Of a stretch of DNA of 64,000 bases, positions 45,457 through 58,330 are shown one piece after another. This DNA comes from Nageia nagi (lineage: Eukaryota > Pinophyta): assembly GCA_050084985.1 (NCBI GenBank), contig JBITNC010000001.1:2604001-2668000 (forward strand), read 5' to 3'. The position numbers and the translations under genes were made by a program. Within the stretch, counting starts at the first letter, position 1. Each line of letters begins with the position of its first letter. The notes below the pieces were generated by a model that had not been told where the DNA came from, did no database searches, and was given only the letters and a program-made list of their open reading frames with translations.

Positions 45457-48341
45457 TAAGTATAGAAATGATGCAGTTGTGATAGGTGATAACTATACTC
45501 TTGAATTTTAAGGATTTGGGAGTGTGTTGATTCATGGGAAGGTTTTTGATAATGTGCTCTATGTTTCTAAGCTTAGGATGAATCTTCTCTTTGTAATCTA
45601 AGTTGCTATAAAAGGGTAATCATTTGAGTTCAACTCTACATCTTGGTGCATGAAAAAAGGAATTTCCACTTTGATTAAAGGATCAGTGAAAGATGATCTC
45701 TACATTGTGGATCAAGTTTTATCAGAGATGTGTCTTGCTACAAGTGTATGTTCTAGAGGCAATCTTTGGCACTAACATTTAGGGCACCTTAACCCTAAGA
45801 GTATTCAAGTCAAGAAAGACCAAGAACTTGTAAAAGGTTTGCCTTCTATTTCATCTTCAATTGGTCTATGTGAGAAGTGCATCCTCGGTAAGATGCATAG
45901 GCAAAAATTTGAAAACGATAAGGTAACAAGAGCATATCAACCTCTTCAACTTGTGCATTAAGATTTTATGGGTCCATTTCAAACTAAGTTGCTTGGAGGA
46001 GCATTTTATGTCTTAACCTTCATTAATGAATTTAGTAGAATGACCTTTGGGTATCTACTTGAGCACAAGGATCAAACCTTTGAGAGTTTTAAAGTTTTTA
46101 AGGCCTTTGTTGAGAATCAAACTAACATTAAAATCAAGATGTTGAGATTAGATAATGGGGGAGAATATAATAGTAATGAGTTTAATAACTATTGTGCTAA
46201 GTATAGAATTAAGAGGTAGTTTACAATTCCTTACACTCCTTAGCAGAATGGTGTTGTTGAAAGGAAAAATAGAAAAATTATAGAAATGGCTATATGCATG
46301 TTGGGTAATATTCCTAATTTCTTATGGGATGAAGCTATAAGCACTGCTATTTACACCTTGAATAGGTGTCCCACAAAAGTTGTTCAAGGTAAAACTCCTT
46401 TTGAGGCATGGTTTGGAAGAAAACCTATCATTTCACACCTTAGAGTGCTTGGTTGTGAAGCATTCTCTACATTATTTCTAAGAAAAGGAAGAATTTATAT
46501 AAAAGAGCTAAAAAATGCATCTTTATGGGTTATGATAGTTAGTATAGAGGCTATAGGATCTACTCTCCATACTAAAAAGCTATGTTTGTTTCAAAGGATG
46601 TAAAGTTTAATGAACTTCCTAAAGAATCTACTTTTAATGAGGATGTTGATGATCTAAAGGACTCTTTAGTTGCACCTAGATGGTTAGATATTGATGTAGG
46701 TAAGTCACCTTAGGAACAAAATTCTCCAACAAAAAGGGTAACAAGGAGAATGAATTTGAACAAATCCTTATTTACTAAGATTGAAAATAAACATGAGCCC
46801 TCAACCTTCAAAGAAGCTTCTAAGCATGAGTGCTGGATGAAGGCCATGAAAGTGGAGTATGAGATGCTTATGAAAAATAAAACTTGATATTTAGTTCCTT
46901 ATCCTAATGAGAAGAATGTGATTGGAAATAAATGGATCTTCAAGGTCAATTTAAATTCTATTGGGGATATTGAGAAATATAAGGTAAGGTTAGTAGCCAA
47001 GGTTTTGCTCAAAAATATGATGTAGATTATGAGGAAACCTTTTCTCCTATGGCAAAGATGCCTACTATGAGAATTATCCTTGCTCTTTCTATAGCTCAAG
47101 GATGGAAAGTATTTCAACTTAATATTAAGAGTGCATTTCTCAATATTGACTTAGATGTGGAAATATTCATGAATCAACCAGAAGGGTTTATTATGGAAGG
47201 TAAAGAATCCTTTATGTGCAAGCTAAATAAGTCATTACATGGACTTAAGCAAGCACCTAGAGCCTAGTACAAGAAGATTTTAGGATATTTTGTAGACATT
47301 GGTTTCTTCAAGTATTTTTCTAACTTCAATATATATGTGCTCAATTAGGGAAAAGATATGGTCTTGATTCTCTTTTATGTGGATGATCTTCTGATAACTA
47401 GAAATAATGAAGAAATCATTTAAAAGTGCATATCCAAACTTAAGGCAACATTTGAAATGATTGATCTTGGTCTCTTGCACTACTACCTTAGAATCCAAGT
47501 ATACCAATATAATGATTGTACTTATCTTAGTTAATCTAAGTATATATTAGATATCTTGTAAAAGTTTGGAATGGAGGAGTGTAGATATGCTATGATCATA
47601 GTTTCTCCTAGAATCACTATTTTTCTGAGCTCCAACTCTCAATTGGATGATGCTATAGCTTATAGGCAATTAATTGGTAGTCTTCTATAATTGACTATTT
47701 CCAAGCTTCATATTATCTTTGCAATGAATCTAATGGCATGATTCATGTAGAAACCATATGTTGAGTATCTCAATGCTATTAAGCAAATCTTAAGGTATGT
47801 TGCAAGGATTAAGGATCTTGCTCTCAAGTATTCTAAGTTGCCCTCATTTGTTCTCTCTATATTCTAAAATTTTGACTATGGGGGAGATAGAGATGATAGG
47901 AAATCAACCTCTATGTATATATTTAACATTGGTTCAAGTGCTAAATCTTAAGCTTCCAAGAAGCAATCTACTATTTCTCTTTCCACCATAAAAACTAAAT
48001 ACCATGCTATGTCTATTGTAGCCTAGGAAGCCATTTGGCTAAGGCATCTTATGAAAGAAATAGGGTATGAGTAAAGTGGCTCATATTTGATTTTTTTAGA
48101 CAATAAGTCAGTTATTTCTTTAGCTAAGAATCCTATGTTCCATCAAAGAAAAAAACTTATGGAAATCCATACCCATTTTATCAAAGAGAGGGTTCTTGAT
48201 GACATAATACATTTGGAGTATTTTCCATCCATCTTGAACTTTGTTGATTTGTTCACCAAGCTCCTCCTAAAAGCTTAATTTTGTAATCTTAAGGGTGTTA
48301 TCAAGTTGGTGAAGTTTCCCTCTAGGGGGAGTGAAGTTTGA
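45457..48341 (+). pseudogene. Pol of element A (integrase, RT, RNase H), degenerate
   Basis: Resumes exactly where B broke the reading frame. Pieces: integrase core at 45968-46219 (GPFQTKLLGGAFYVLTF, with LRLDNGGEYNSNEF), and 46286-46603 (NRCPTKVVQGKTPFEAWFG). RT is at 46840-47620 (ETFSPMAKMPTMRIILALS, KSAFLNIDLDVEIFMNQ, LFYVDDLLI). RNase H reaches 48341 and its tail is at 48087-48278 (NPMFHQRKKLMEI). There are many stops, most at Gln or Arg codons of B, and a one-base loss near 47000. Inactive. Confidence 0.9.
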
Positions 48342-49053
48342 ATTCATATGTTGAATTTATATTTGTGATGACAACTTCACTCATAGAAGGATTTTGTGCT
48401 GTATAGTATTGATTTTGTTGTACACCTTCTTCATAAGTTCCCTCTATGTGAGGAACTTGTTGTACAAATTTTTAAAGCAAAAATATTGGCCAATCTAGCA
48501 CTATTTAGTTATCCATGTGTGAGGAACTCATGTGTTTTTTGGCACTATTTAGTTATCCATATGTGAAAAACTCATATGTGCATGCTCTATTTTTTAATGA
48601 TAATCAACACATGTTTTATATATAGCAGATGACTATGAGTTTTGGCTTGGCATCTTTGTGATGATTTATAATGCACCATTGATCAATTCATGATGACATT
48701 TGTGTGATTCATCTATATTAGTTGATATGAATATGTTACATCTAATTGATCTTGTTATTTGAGCTACTTATGATGTACAGGTCCCTTTGAGATTACAAGT
48801 TACTTACTTTAGGTATGTAGGCTCTTGAAGACTCTTCATGACTTTCAGTTGGATGACTACTTCATGTACATTGAAATTGGTTATGGTTAATGAATGTATT
48901 TGGAAAAGTAGTGAGTCTCAAACTAGATCTTTATTACTTTACAAATATGTAAAAATTTCTCATTTCTTTTGTATTTATTTGAAGGAGAACTCTCTTACTT
49001 TCTCTCTTCCTTCTCTCTTATTTGCTCTATCCCAATATTTCATTAAGGGGGAG
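48342..49053 (+). other. 3' non-coding region of A
   Basis: Has two or more diverged units of about 45 bp carrying TTTAGTTATCCATATGTGA (about 48500-48580), comparable in kind to the repeats in B. Ends in the polypurine tract AAGGGGGAG at 49045-49053. No gene. Confidence 0.75.
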
Positions 49054-49546
49054 TGTTGGAATGTATAATGCATTATTGTAAAGGTTTTGTAATAATATTC
49101 TATGTAATTTCACTAATACTTAAGGGTATCATTTGATACCTTAAGTATTTAAGTGAATATGATAACGCTACTTGTCCTACACTCTATGTCATGAGCATGC
49201 CCCTTGGTAAAACGATGTGCATGTCATGATTTTGTACACTAGGTAAAAGGATGATCCAAAGAGGGATTTTGGCCTATAAATAGAAGGCTCTTTGGATCAT
49301 ACACCAATTTGTGGAGTAAAGTTATGCTAGAGGATAGTGCTTAGGAGTTGACATTAGGAAAATTGTAAAAGTTCATATTTGAGATTAAGAGAGATCAAGT
49401 TAGTGGATGTACTCCTAGTTGGAGGAACCACTTACATCTTATGTTATCTTTGTGAGATTTCTTTGTGAGTTTGTTAGATGTGTATTATGAGCTTTCATGT
49501 GATCTTGGGATTTTAGAGTTGTTTAGTTTATATTTCAACTCTCTCA
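49054..49546 (+). repeat. 3' LTR of element A
   Basis: 493 bp, ending CTCTCTCA and followed by ACATG. About 30 differences from the related LTR at 56680, by hand count. Confidence 0.95.
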
Positions 49547-49551
49547 ACATG

Positions 49552-50280
49552 TCATACAAAATCAATCATGCACACATACACCAATTCACCTACCTCATGT
49601 TGATTCATTTCTTCCACCTTCACCTAACCTCTTATTTAGATAAAAGTTACAATGTTTTCATAACTTAGAGTCTACCCCATCGTAGGAAAGGATGGATCAT
49701 GAGATACATCATCGTGTGGATCATCATGCTAGTACATCTCATGTAAGAGGTTAGCTTTATCAAGAGAAACTTGTGTTCGAATATGAGATTTTTATGAGTG
49801 ATCCCTTAGTCCAATCATTATTTTAGAAATTCTAGGATGCACAATATGAATCATAACATCATCCCCTAGAGCACCTACACCTTTTGAGCTACCTATTATT
49901 GTGGTAAACTATTTAGCTATACCATTAGATGCTTTAGAGAAGGACCCATCATTTAGAGGTCCAAATATAGTTCTCATAGAGGATGTATTTATATCACTAC
50001 TTGTATATTCATATTAATTTCACTCCTCACTTTACATTTTAAATCCTATTCTTGAGGAGTTTGTTTTGTGATGAGGTACCTTTACCTAAATCCATATTCA
50101 TATTCATTGCACTCCTCATGCATATGTTCGTGTCTGATCCTCAAGGCTTCTAATATTTTCTACACAATAACCATCCAAACAAATGATCATTAATTTGATA
50201 AAGATAAATATTGTTGAACACATAAATGTAACCATATACATAAATATAACATACATAAAATTGAGAGCCCAAAAAAACAC
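49552..50280 (+). pseudogene. Gypsy X gag, continuation after element A
   Basis: Sequence continuing the gag frame of 32680-32800. It is degenerate beyond about 49640. About 430 bp present in the duplicate at 57718-58150 is missing here around 50095. It turns into non-coding sequence and then into minus-strand gypsy sequence. Confidence 0.5.
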
Positions 50281-51300
50281 ATTGATATGATTAAGATTGA
50301 TGATGATGTGTACAAAATTATATCTTCACTTTTTAGTGTATGTCTCATAAATGTAATGAGGTATTCTTCCTCTATGTCATTTATCTAAACAATTATGGAA
50401 CTAAAAATATGATTTGATAAATATTTATAAATTCATAAAGGCTTCTTGAAATTCATCTGCATAATAATCATAGATCTAGCCAAAGCTTCCTTGATATTAT
50501 CAAATGTAATTTTTTCTTATTTATCCCATTTAAAATCATCAATTGTTTCATTATCTTACTTAGTGTAAAAATAATCTTAGCAAAATTAGGCATGAACCCA
50601 TACAAAAAATTCACCTTACTGAAGAATGATTATAGAGCTTTCTTACTCATTAGGAGTCATATCTTGTTGATGACCTATATTATTTTTCAGATCAATCTTT
50701 TTCCCTTATCTAGACATAATATGAACTAACAACTTGCCTTTTTGCACCCTAAAAATGGACTTTTTAGGGTCTAGAGATATGCCAAACTCTCTACATTTTT
50801 TAAAGACTTATTCAACGTGATCTAGATGGTATTCTTTCTTCTTAGAAAATAACATCATGTCATTGTGATAGATCAATATTATCTTGTTGATAATATATTT
50901 AAAAATGTAATCCATATCCCTTTGAAAAGTTGCACCAACATTGCTTAATCTGAATGGCATCCATTTATAAGAAAAAATATCCCATGGGGTAGTAAATGTA
51001 GACTTGAACTGATTATCCAAATCTAGTTATATATTGAAAATCTATCCAAAAAAGAGAATATCTTCAAATTGTTCAATGTCTACAAAATATGGTCCATCAT
51101 AGGTAATTGGTAATTGTCCTTAATTGAAACCATGTTTAAATTTTTGAAGTCTATGTAAATCCTTATCTCACTATGTTTCTTTTATAGGAACTCTATATTT
51201 GTAATCCATGATGAATGTTTGATTGGATAAATGATATATGATTCTAGCATCTTTTTGACTTTTGTTAACACCTAAAAGTGGTCCCCTTAACACGATCTCA
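50280..51300 (-). pseudogene. Gypsy RT and RNase H fragment
   Basis: On the minus strand RT runs from about 51290 to 50600: IDFKNLNMVSIKDNYQLPMM, then the open piece 51020-50808 with FTTPWDIFSYKWMPFRLSN and IYHNDMM, a damaged YxDD motif. RNase H follows to about 50280. It is a fragment without LTRs in sight. It may share the element that contains X gag only if a later inversion occurred; otherwise it is a separate insertion. Confidence 0.75.
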
Positions 51301-52150
51301 CTTAGGTGCAACTTTACACATAAAATTAATCATATTTAGTCATATTTAATCATATTTGACCTTATTATCACATATTTCTAAGGTTGTGTTCTTATATTTT
51401 ATATTAGGTACATCAAGATGGCTTCAACCAATATTCAAGGGATCAAATGGTGAATTATGCTTGATATAAATATTAGTATCTCTAACCTAGGAAAAGCATG
51501 TCAAGATTACATCTTGATAGTTGTACCCTACACTTTGGTGTTTCTAAACACTGCCTATTGAGATTAGGATCTTGTTATCACTCAAGCAAATATCCATTAT
51601 CCACTTCCATGATCATATGACTAGTTTAACTTGTCATCATCTCTACTATCATTGATCCTTGTTGGGGAATCTCATTCTTTAGGAATGTTCATGCCCATGC
51701 TAACTTTTATGCCCATGCTGAGCTTTTAGAGATTTATGCCCATGCTGGTGTTTCTTCAATAATTGGCCTTAGAGTTTGTACAACAAGGTCACCACTCTTC
51801 AACAAGTTCATCCATCATATACTTGACATCGATATAGGTAAGGACATGCATGTATTTATCTTTCACTCGATTGCTTTCTTTTTAGTGCATGTAGTTACAT
51901 TTTACATCTTGAAATCAATGTAATTTTGTTATTTTATTACTACACTATTGAATTCCCTTATTCATGTATATATTTTTTATTTAATTAGCTTAGATAAATC
52001 ATACAATAAAAATTTATGGGCTTTTAGTTCATTTAGAGTAAAACCCTAGGTGATACCAAAACACATATGAACATATTAGCACCCACCTATTTATGTCTTT
52101 TTCTTTCTCTTAATTATGGTTAGAATTATAGTTACCTTCGAACTTATAAT
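51300..52150. other. AT-rich stretch, no gene
   Basis: No family recognised. A short phrase, ATGCCCATGCT, recurs three times at about 51688-51745 with unequal spacing. Confidence 0.5.
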
Positions 52151-53640
52151 TCTACTGCAATGTCAAACCTATTAAGGGTTTTGTTTATATATTATATTCC
52201 TAAGGTATTTTTTGTTACTAGTAATGAAAATACATATCTTAATACTAACCTTGTCTCTAATAAAACTCCAAGGAGAAGTTTTGATATACCTAAAGTGGTT
52301 CAAAGGAGAAGTGAAAGAATTCACACCAAACAACCATATACCAATATACATGGATAGATAACCAAAGAAGCTACTCATAGTGCTTCAGGTCAAGAGAGCT
52401 TTGTAGATAGCTCTAATAGTTTAGTTAAGATAATAAATCAAAGGACCAATTCAAATAATATAGGATATCAAACTCCTCTAAATAAATAACATCCTATAAC
52501 AACTAAAGATGAGATCATTACCTAATTGAGTGATGAAGATTACTAATTGAAGAAAAGGCATACGCAATTGATGCACTTAAATATGAAGAAGTTGGAAAAC
52601 AACATAAGTTATGGCATTGTAACAAGTATAAAGAGAACATTCATCCTGATGACATGACTATCACATCTCAAAATACAAATTTAGGATTTTTTTACAAATA
52701 GATCTACTTCCATGCTAAATATCCTCCCATATTTCCTTCCAAAATCTAACACATATGCCCACATTAGTGTGGGCATTAACCTTAGCATAGGTGCTAAACC
52801 TCATATAAAGTTAATAGTTCTAGTTCCTCTAGTGATTTTTATGATATATATAGCTTAGAAAAATAAAAAAGAGATCATTGATGTAATCAATAGTGTTAGT
52901 GAAAAGCCTTCTCAACCTAATACATTGCAAGATTTTCTTCATCAAGAAGCTCAAGTTGAAAATACAATTCTGATTGATGATGGAAATAGTCAAGCCATGC
53001 AATTTGGATAGAATAAACAAAATGAATAGGTTCCAAATTTTGATGATGATACAAATATTTTTGTTAAGGATGAATATAAGCAAGATGATCCCATAAAATA
53101 TAAAGAAATCAATAAACATCTATCAGAAGTAAATACATAATGTCTAGATTGGTTAGAAGTAGATAATAGGTTTAGAATAAAATTTCCTCATTCAATTGAT
53201 GATTAGACCTTAGCAAACAAGAGTATCCCTGAAAAATTAAAATACTACAAATGGTTACTCCATAAAGTGAAAAATTATTATACAACTAAGATATGATTAT
53301 TTTAGGTCAATAATAAGCAACTAGTTCAGTGTACTCATGTAGATGAGTGAAAATATAAGAAGAAACAAATAGACTTCTTGCTAAAGTCATGCAACCAATT
53401 CCTAAATGAACTCAAGAAAATGACATCAAATATACAAAAATCATAAAGTGCAATAGGGAGAACATGATATCAATATCTTGTACTAATGGAGAATGGCTTA
53501 TCGCATACACATTACATAACATTAGCTATAATAGGGATGATAAAATAGGAGCTTTTGAAGTATTCAAACTTAGACAACAACTAGTAACCTTTGAAGAAGG
53601 TCAATATTTTGAAAAACTAAAGGATCATGCAAGAGAAGAC
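52150..53640 (+). pseudogene. Unidentified ORF upstream of gypsy G gag (degenerate)
   Basis: A degraded plus-strand frame. Readable pieces include PRRSFDIPKVVQRRSERIH near 52270, PSQPNTLQDFLHQEAQVEN near 52910, LDWLEVDNRFRIKFPHSID near 53150 and KYYKWLLHKVKNYYTTKI near 53250, then an open 61-codon piece at 53464-53649. Charged and helical-looking with no known motif. It lies directly before a gypsy gag. Some Tat/Ogre-type elements carry an extra ORF before gag; placing this there is only an inference. Confidence 0.4.
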
Positions 53641-53659
53641 ATTTTTTGATACCACCTTC

Positions 53660-54640
53660 ACCCATGGAGAATGTAGTACCAATGATAGCTCAAGATATAA
53701 TTGATAGATTATAGAAATAAGTCAAAATAATAGGTAAGTATCAAGGATTAGCTACCCAATGAATTGAAGACAACAATCCCTTATGCAAATCAGAAATATA
53801 GTATTACTCTCTAGCAAAGAACTTAAAACACTTATATTCATGCATGCATTTTTGTAATGAAGTATCTTTAACCACTTTGGATGAAGACTTGCATGCCAAG
53901 TTATTTTCTTTGTATCTAAAAGGAGAAGCCTTAGAATGTTTTAGCAAATTACCACATGCTAGTATTACTAGTTTTATATAATTAAAGATTGTATTTTATG
54001 ATCATTTTCAACTTTGTATTGTAAAGAAGTTTACATTTGGTGATTTTTTGAAGCTAAAGAAAAGAGAAGGATAATTTATTGAAAATTTTATCAGATTTTG
54101 GACTAAAAGGCTAATCAGGTTTGCATAGATGATGATATGAAGATCATGACCTTGTTGGATGCACTTCAACAAAGGTATGTAGCAACATGTTTTGATTATC
54201 GTAAGTTACCTCTTAATGCATTTATATAGGCATTGTTGGAAAATGAATAATTCAATATCAGATATTAATATTAGATGCTTAAATCAAAGTAAAAAAGGGA
54301 TAAATCACCCTCACAGTCTCACCATAAAAATAAAAAGGAACAATCCCATGAAACACAAATAGTAGCCAAAGTGGAATAGGTACAACAACTTGCACATGCA
54401 TCAGCTAAAGTTCAAAAAATTAACAAAGAAGAGAAATCAATCTATACTAAATGTCATAAATTTCCAAAATGAAAATTCACACCCAAGAGCCTTGATTAAA
54501 CAAAAGCTATTAGTTCCACCACCTAAGCCTACAACTCAACAATCCTTTATAGTAGGAGTACCAATGGAATGCAAATCAGATGAGTTCTATGAGTATCACC
54601 AATAATGAGGGCATGCAATAAAGTATTCTATGACATTTCT
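53660..54640 (+). pseudogene. Gag of gypsy element G, truncated
   Basis: Contains a retrotransposon gag domain: DEDLHAKLFSLYLKGEALEC, FSKLPHASITSFI, FYDHFQLCIVKKFTFGDF and FIENFIRFWTKRLIRF in order across about 53870-54120, with stops. A basic Lys-rich segment follows; the last open piece is 54390-54605. It stops abruptly at about 54643, where RT sequence of an A-type copia begins. Any zinc knuckle and protease are absent. Confidence 0.7.
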
Positions 54641-54643
54641 CTA

Positions 54644-56010
54644 CAAGGTAAGGTTAGTAGCCAAAGGTTTTGCTCAAAAATATGATTTAGATTATGAGGA
54701 AACCTTTTCTCCTATGGCAAAGATGCCTATTATGAGAATTATCCTTGCTCTTTTTGTAGCTCAAGGATGGAAAGTTTTTCAACTTAAAGTCAAGAGTGCA
54801 TTTTTCAATGGTGACTTAGATGTGGAAATCTTCATGAATCAACCAAAAGGATTTATTATGGAAGGTAAAGAGTCCTTTGTGTGCAAAATAAAGAAGTCAT
54901 TATATGGACTTAAGCAAGCACCTAGAGCCTACTACAAGAAGATTTTAGGATATTTTGTAGACATTGGTTTCTCCAAGTGTTTTTGTAACTTCGATCTATA
55001 TGTGCTCAATTAGGGAAAAGACATCGTATTGATTCTCCTTTAGTGGATGATATTTTGATAACTATAAATAATAAAGAAATCATTTTAGAGTGCATATCCA
55101 AACTTAAGGGAACATTTGAAAGGATTGATTTTGGTCTCTTGCACTACTACCTTAGAATCCAAGTATACCAATATCAGGATTGTACTTATCTCAATCAATC
55201 TAAGTATATATTAGACATCTTGTAAAATTTTGGAATGGAGTGTAGATATTTTGTGATCCCATTTTCTCTTGGAATCACTATTTATCTTAGCTCTAACTCT
55301 TAGTTTGCTAATGCTATAGCTTACAGGCAATTAATTGGTAGTGTTCTATACTTGACTATTTCCAATCTAGATATTACCTTTGCAATGAATCTGATGGCAT
55401 GATTCATGTAGAAACCATATGTTGAGCACCTCAATGCTATTAATCAAATCTTAAGGTATGTTGTAGGGACTAAGGATCTTACTCTCAAGTATTCTAAGTT
55501 GCCCTCATTTATTCTCTCTAGATTCTCAAATTTTGACTATGGGGGAGATAGATATGATAGGAAATCAACCTTTGCATATGTATTTAGCATTGGTTCAAAT
55601 GCTAAATCTTAGGCTTCCAAGAAGCAACCTACTATTTCTCTTTCCACCATAAAATTTGAATACCATGCCATGTCTATTGTAGCCTAGGAAGCCATCTGGC
55701 TAAGGCATCTTCTGAAAGAAATAGGGTATGAGCAAGGTGGCTCATATTTGATTTTTTTAGATAATCAGTTAGTTATTTCTTTGGCTAAGAATCCTATGTT
55801 TCATAAAAGAAAAAAACATGTGTAAATCCATACCCATTTTATCAAGGAGAAGGTTCTTGATGGCATCATACATTTGGAGTATTATCCATCCATCTTGAAC
55901 TTCATTGATTTTTTCACCAAGACCCTCCTGAAAGCTCTATTCTGTAAGCTTAGGGATGTTATCAAGTTGGTGAAGTTGCCCTCAAGGGGGAGTGAAGTTT
56001 GAATTCTTAT
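54644..56010 (+). pseudogene. Duplicated copia pol (RT to RNase H)
   Basis: RT is open from 54630 to 55013 with KGFAQKYDLDYEETFSP, KSAFFNGDLDVEIFMNQ and [16 protein letters not shown], better preserved than in A. The catalytic YVDD region follows near 55040 with one base lost (LVDDI-like). RNase H is degenerate to about 55980. Stops at MA*FM*KP recur at the same two codons as in A and B. Confidence 0.9.
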
Positions 56011-56679
56011 GTTGAATTCATGTTTGTGATGACAACTTCACTCATAGAAAGATTTTATGCTATATAGTGTTGATTTTATTGTACTCCTTCTTCATAAGTT
56101 TTCTCTACATGAGGAACTTCTTGTACAAATTTTTAAAGCAAAAAGATTGGCCAATATATCACTTTTTAGTTATCCATATGTAAGGAACTCTTATGTTTTT
56201 TTTGGCACTATTTAGTTATCCATATGTGAGGAACTCATATGTGCATGCTCTATTTTGTAATGATAATCAACACATGTTTTATATATAGTAGGTGACTATA
56301 AGTTTTGGCTTGGCATATTTGTGATGATTTATAGTGCACCATTGATCAGTTCATGTTGGCATTTGTGTGATTCATCTATTCTAGTTGATATGAATATGTT
56401 ACATCTAACTAATCTTATTATTTGAGCTACTTATGACCTGCAAGTTCCTTTGAGATTGCAAGTTACTTTAGGTATGTAGGCTCTTGGAGACTCTTCATGA
56501 CTTCTAGTTGGATGACTACTTCATGTACATTGAAATTGGTTATGGTTAATAAATGTATTTGGAAAAGTAGTGAGTCTCAAACTAGATCTTTATTACTTCA
56601 CAAATATGTAAAAAGTTCTCTTACTTTCTCTCTTCTTTCTCTCTTATTTGCTCTATCTCAATATTTCATTAAGGGGGAG

Positions 56680-57173
56680 TGTTGGAATGTATAATGCATT
56701 ATTGTAAAGGTTTTGTAATAATATTCTATGTAATTTAACTAATACTTAAGGGTATCATTTGATACCTTAAGTATTTAAGTGAATATGATAATGGTACTTA
56801 TCTTACACTCCATGTCATGAGTATGCCCCTTGGGGAAAAGGATGTGCATGTCATGCTTTTGTATATTGGGTAAAAGGATGATCCAAAGAGGGATTTTGGA
56901 CTATAAATAGAAGACTCTTTGGATCATACACCAATTTGTGGAGTAAAGTTATGCTAGAGGATAGTGTTTAGGAGTTGAGATTAGGAGAATTGTAAGAGTT
57001 CATATTTGAGATTAAGAGAGATCTAGTTAGTGAATGTACTCCTAGTTGGAGGAACCACTTACATCTTATGTTATCTTTGTGAGATTGCTTTATGAGTTTA
57101 TTAGATGTGTATTATGAACTTTCATATGATCTTGAGAGTTTAGAGTTGTTTAGTTTATATTTCAACTCTCTCA
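56680..57173 (+). repeat. Duplicated LTR of element A
   Basis: 494 bp, TGTTGGAATG to CTCTCA, preceded by the purine tract at 56671-56679. Its right flank ACATGTCATAC is the same as that of A's 3' LTR, showing it is a duplicate and not an independent insertion. Confidence 0.93.
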
Positions 57174-58330
57174 ACATGTCATACAAAATCGATCATGCAC
57201 ACATATGCCAATTCACTTACCTCATGTTGAGTCATTTCTTCCACCTTCACCTAACCTCTTATTTAGATAAAAGTTACAATGTTTTTGTAACTTAGAGTCT
57301 ACCCCATCATAGGAAAGGATAGATCATGAGATACATCATCATGTGGATCATCATGCTAGTACATCTCATGTAAGAGGTTAGCTTTATCAAGACAAACTTG
57401 TGTTCCAATATGAGATTTTTATGAGTTATCCCTTAGTCCAATAATTATTTTAGAAATTCCAAGATGCACAATATGTATCATAACATCATCCCCTAGAGCA
57501 CCTACACCTTTTGAGCTACCTATTATTGTGGTAAACTATTTAGCTATACCATTAGATGCTTTAGAGGAGGGCCCATCATTTAGAAGTCCAAATATAGTTC
57601 TCATAGAGGATGTATTTATATCACTACTTGTATATTCATATTCATTACACTCCTCACTTTACATTTTTACTCCTATTACTGATGAGTTTTTTTGGGATGA
57701 GGTACCTTTCCCTAAAGCCATTACCTCATCCCATGTAGGTGTCTCTCATGATCTAGCCTATCCACATACAAAATGCACTCAATTTATACCTCCACCTAGA
57801 CCTTTGAATATCCTTTTTGAGCCTCCACATATCCCTTCTAATAGTCCTTCTTCATGTGTCCTTAACCACCTCTACCAATCACTTGGGTTGTATGATATAA
57901 TGATGTTTATTGAACACACCAACTTAAGATCTAATATAATTTACCTCTATCATATGACCATGATCCTTCATGTCCCATTGTACAAAACCATATTCGTACA
58001 ACTTCCATACCTTGTGTACCATTTTCTCATACACAAACTGAATTTCCACCTAGATTTCATATAGGAAAAGGGTCTCATTCACACCTAACTAATCAACCAT
58101 TGAAACTAAATTATTCTTCATCCTCTCATGTGGCAGTGCCTCATAGGTAATCATATTCATAACAACATGATGATTATCCTCATGCATATGTTCGTGTTTG
58201 ATCCTCAAGGCTTCTAATATTTTCTACACAACAACCATCTAAATAAATGATCATTAATTTGATAAAGATAAATATTGTTGAACAAATAAATGTAACCATA
58301 TACATAAATATAACATACATAAAATTGAGA
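57174..58330 (+). pseudogene. Duplicated gypsy X gag flank
   Basis: A second copy of the flank at 49547-50280, longer by about 430 bp. It includes a 178-codon open frame (57528-58064) rich in Ser, Pro, His and Ile that continues X gag. No gag domain or knuckle is visible; it would be the N-terminal part. From 58330 to 58573 it is minus-strand gypsy RNase H. Confidence 0.55.

Larger units (their letters stand above)
32801..49546 (+). mobile_element. Copia element A, carrying nested element B
   Basis: Bounded by LTRs of 498 bp (32801-33298) and 493 bp (49054-49546) and by the perfect target duplication ACATG (32796-32800 and 49547-49551). Without B it is about 8.2 kb. The order is LTR, primer-binding site, leader, gag (35785-36879), B, remainder of gag-pol (45457-48341), 3' non-coding region, polypurine tract, LTR. 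The LTRs differ at about 38 positions by hand count, about 8%. Stops and frameshifts are frequent. Confidence 0.95.

Noticed and set aside
52740-52780. Hairpin around GCCCACATTAGTGTGGGC as a terminator or RNA element
   Set aside because: A single short palindrome in degraded sequence, with no context for function in plant DNA.
57528-58064. 178-codon plus-strand frame as a host gene
   Set aside because: It lies in the duplicated flank that continues gypsy X gag; the partner copy at 49900-50100 is truncated and no host domain is visible.
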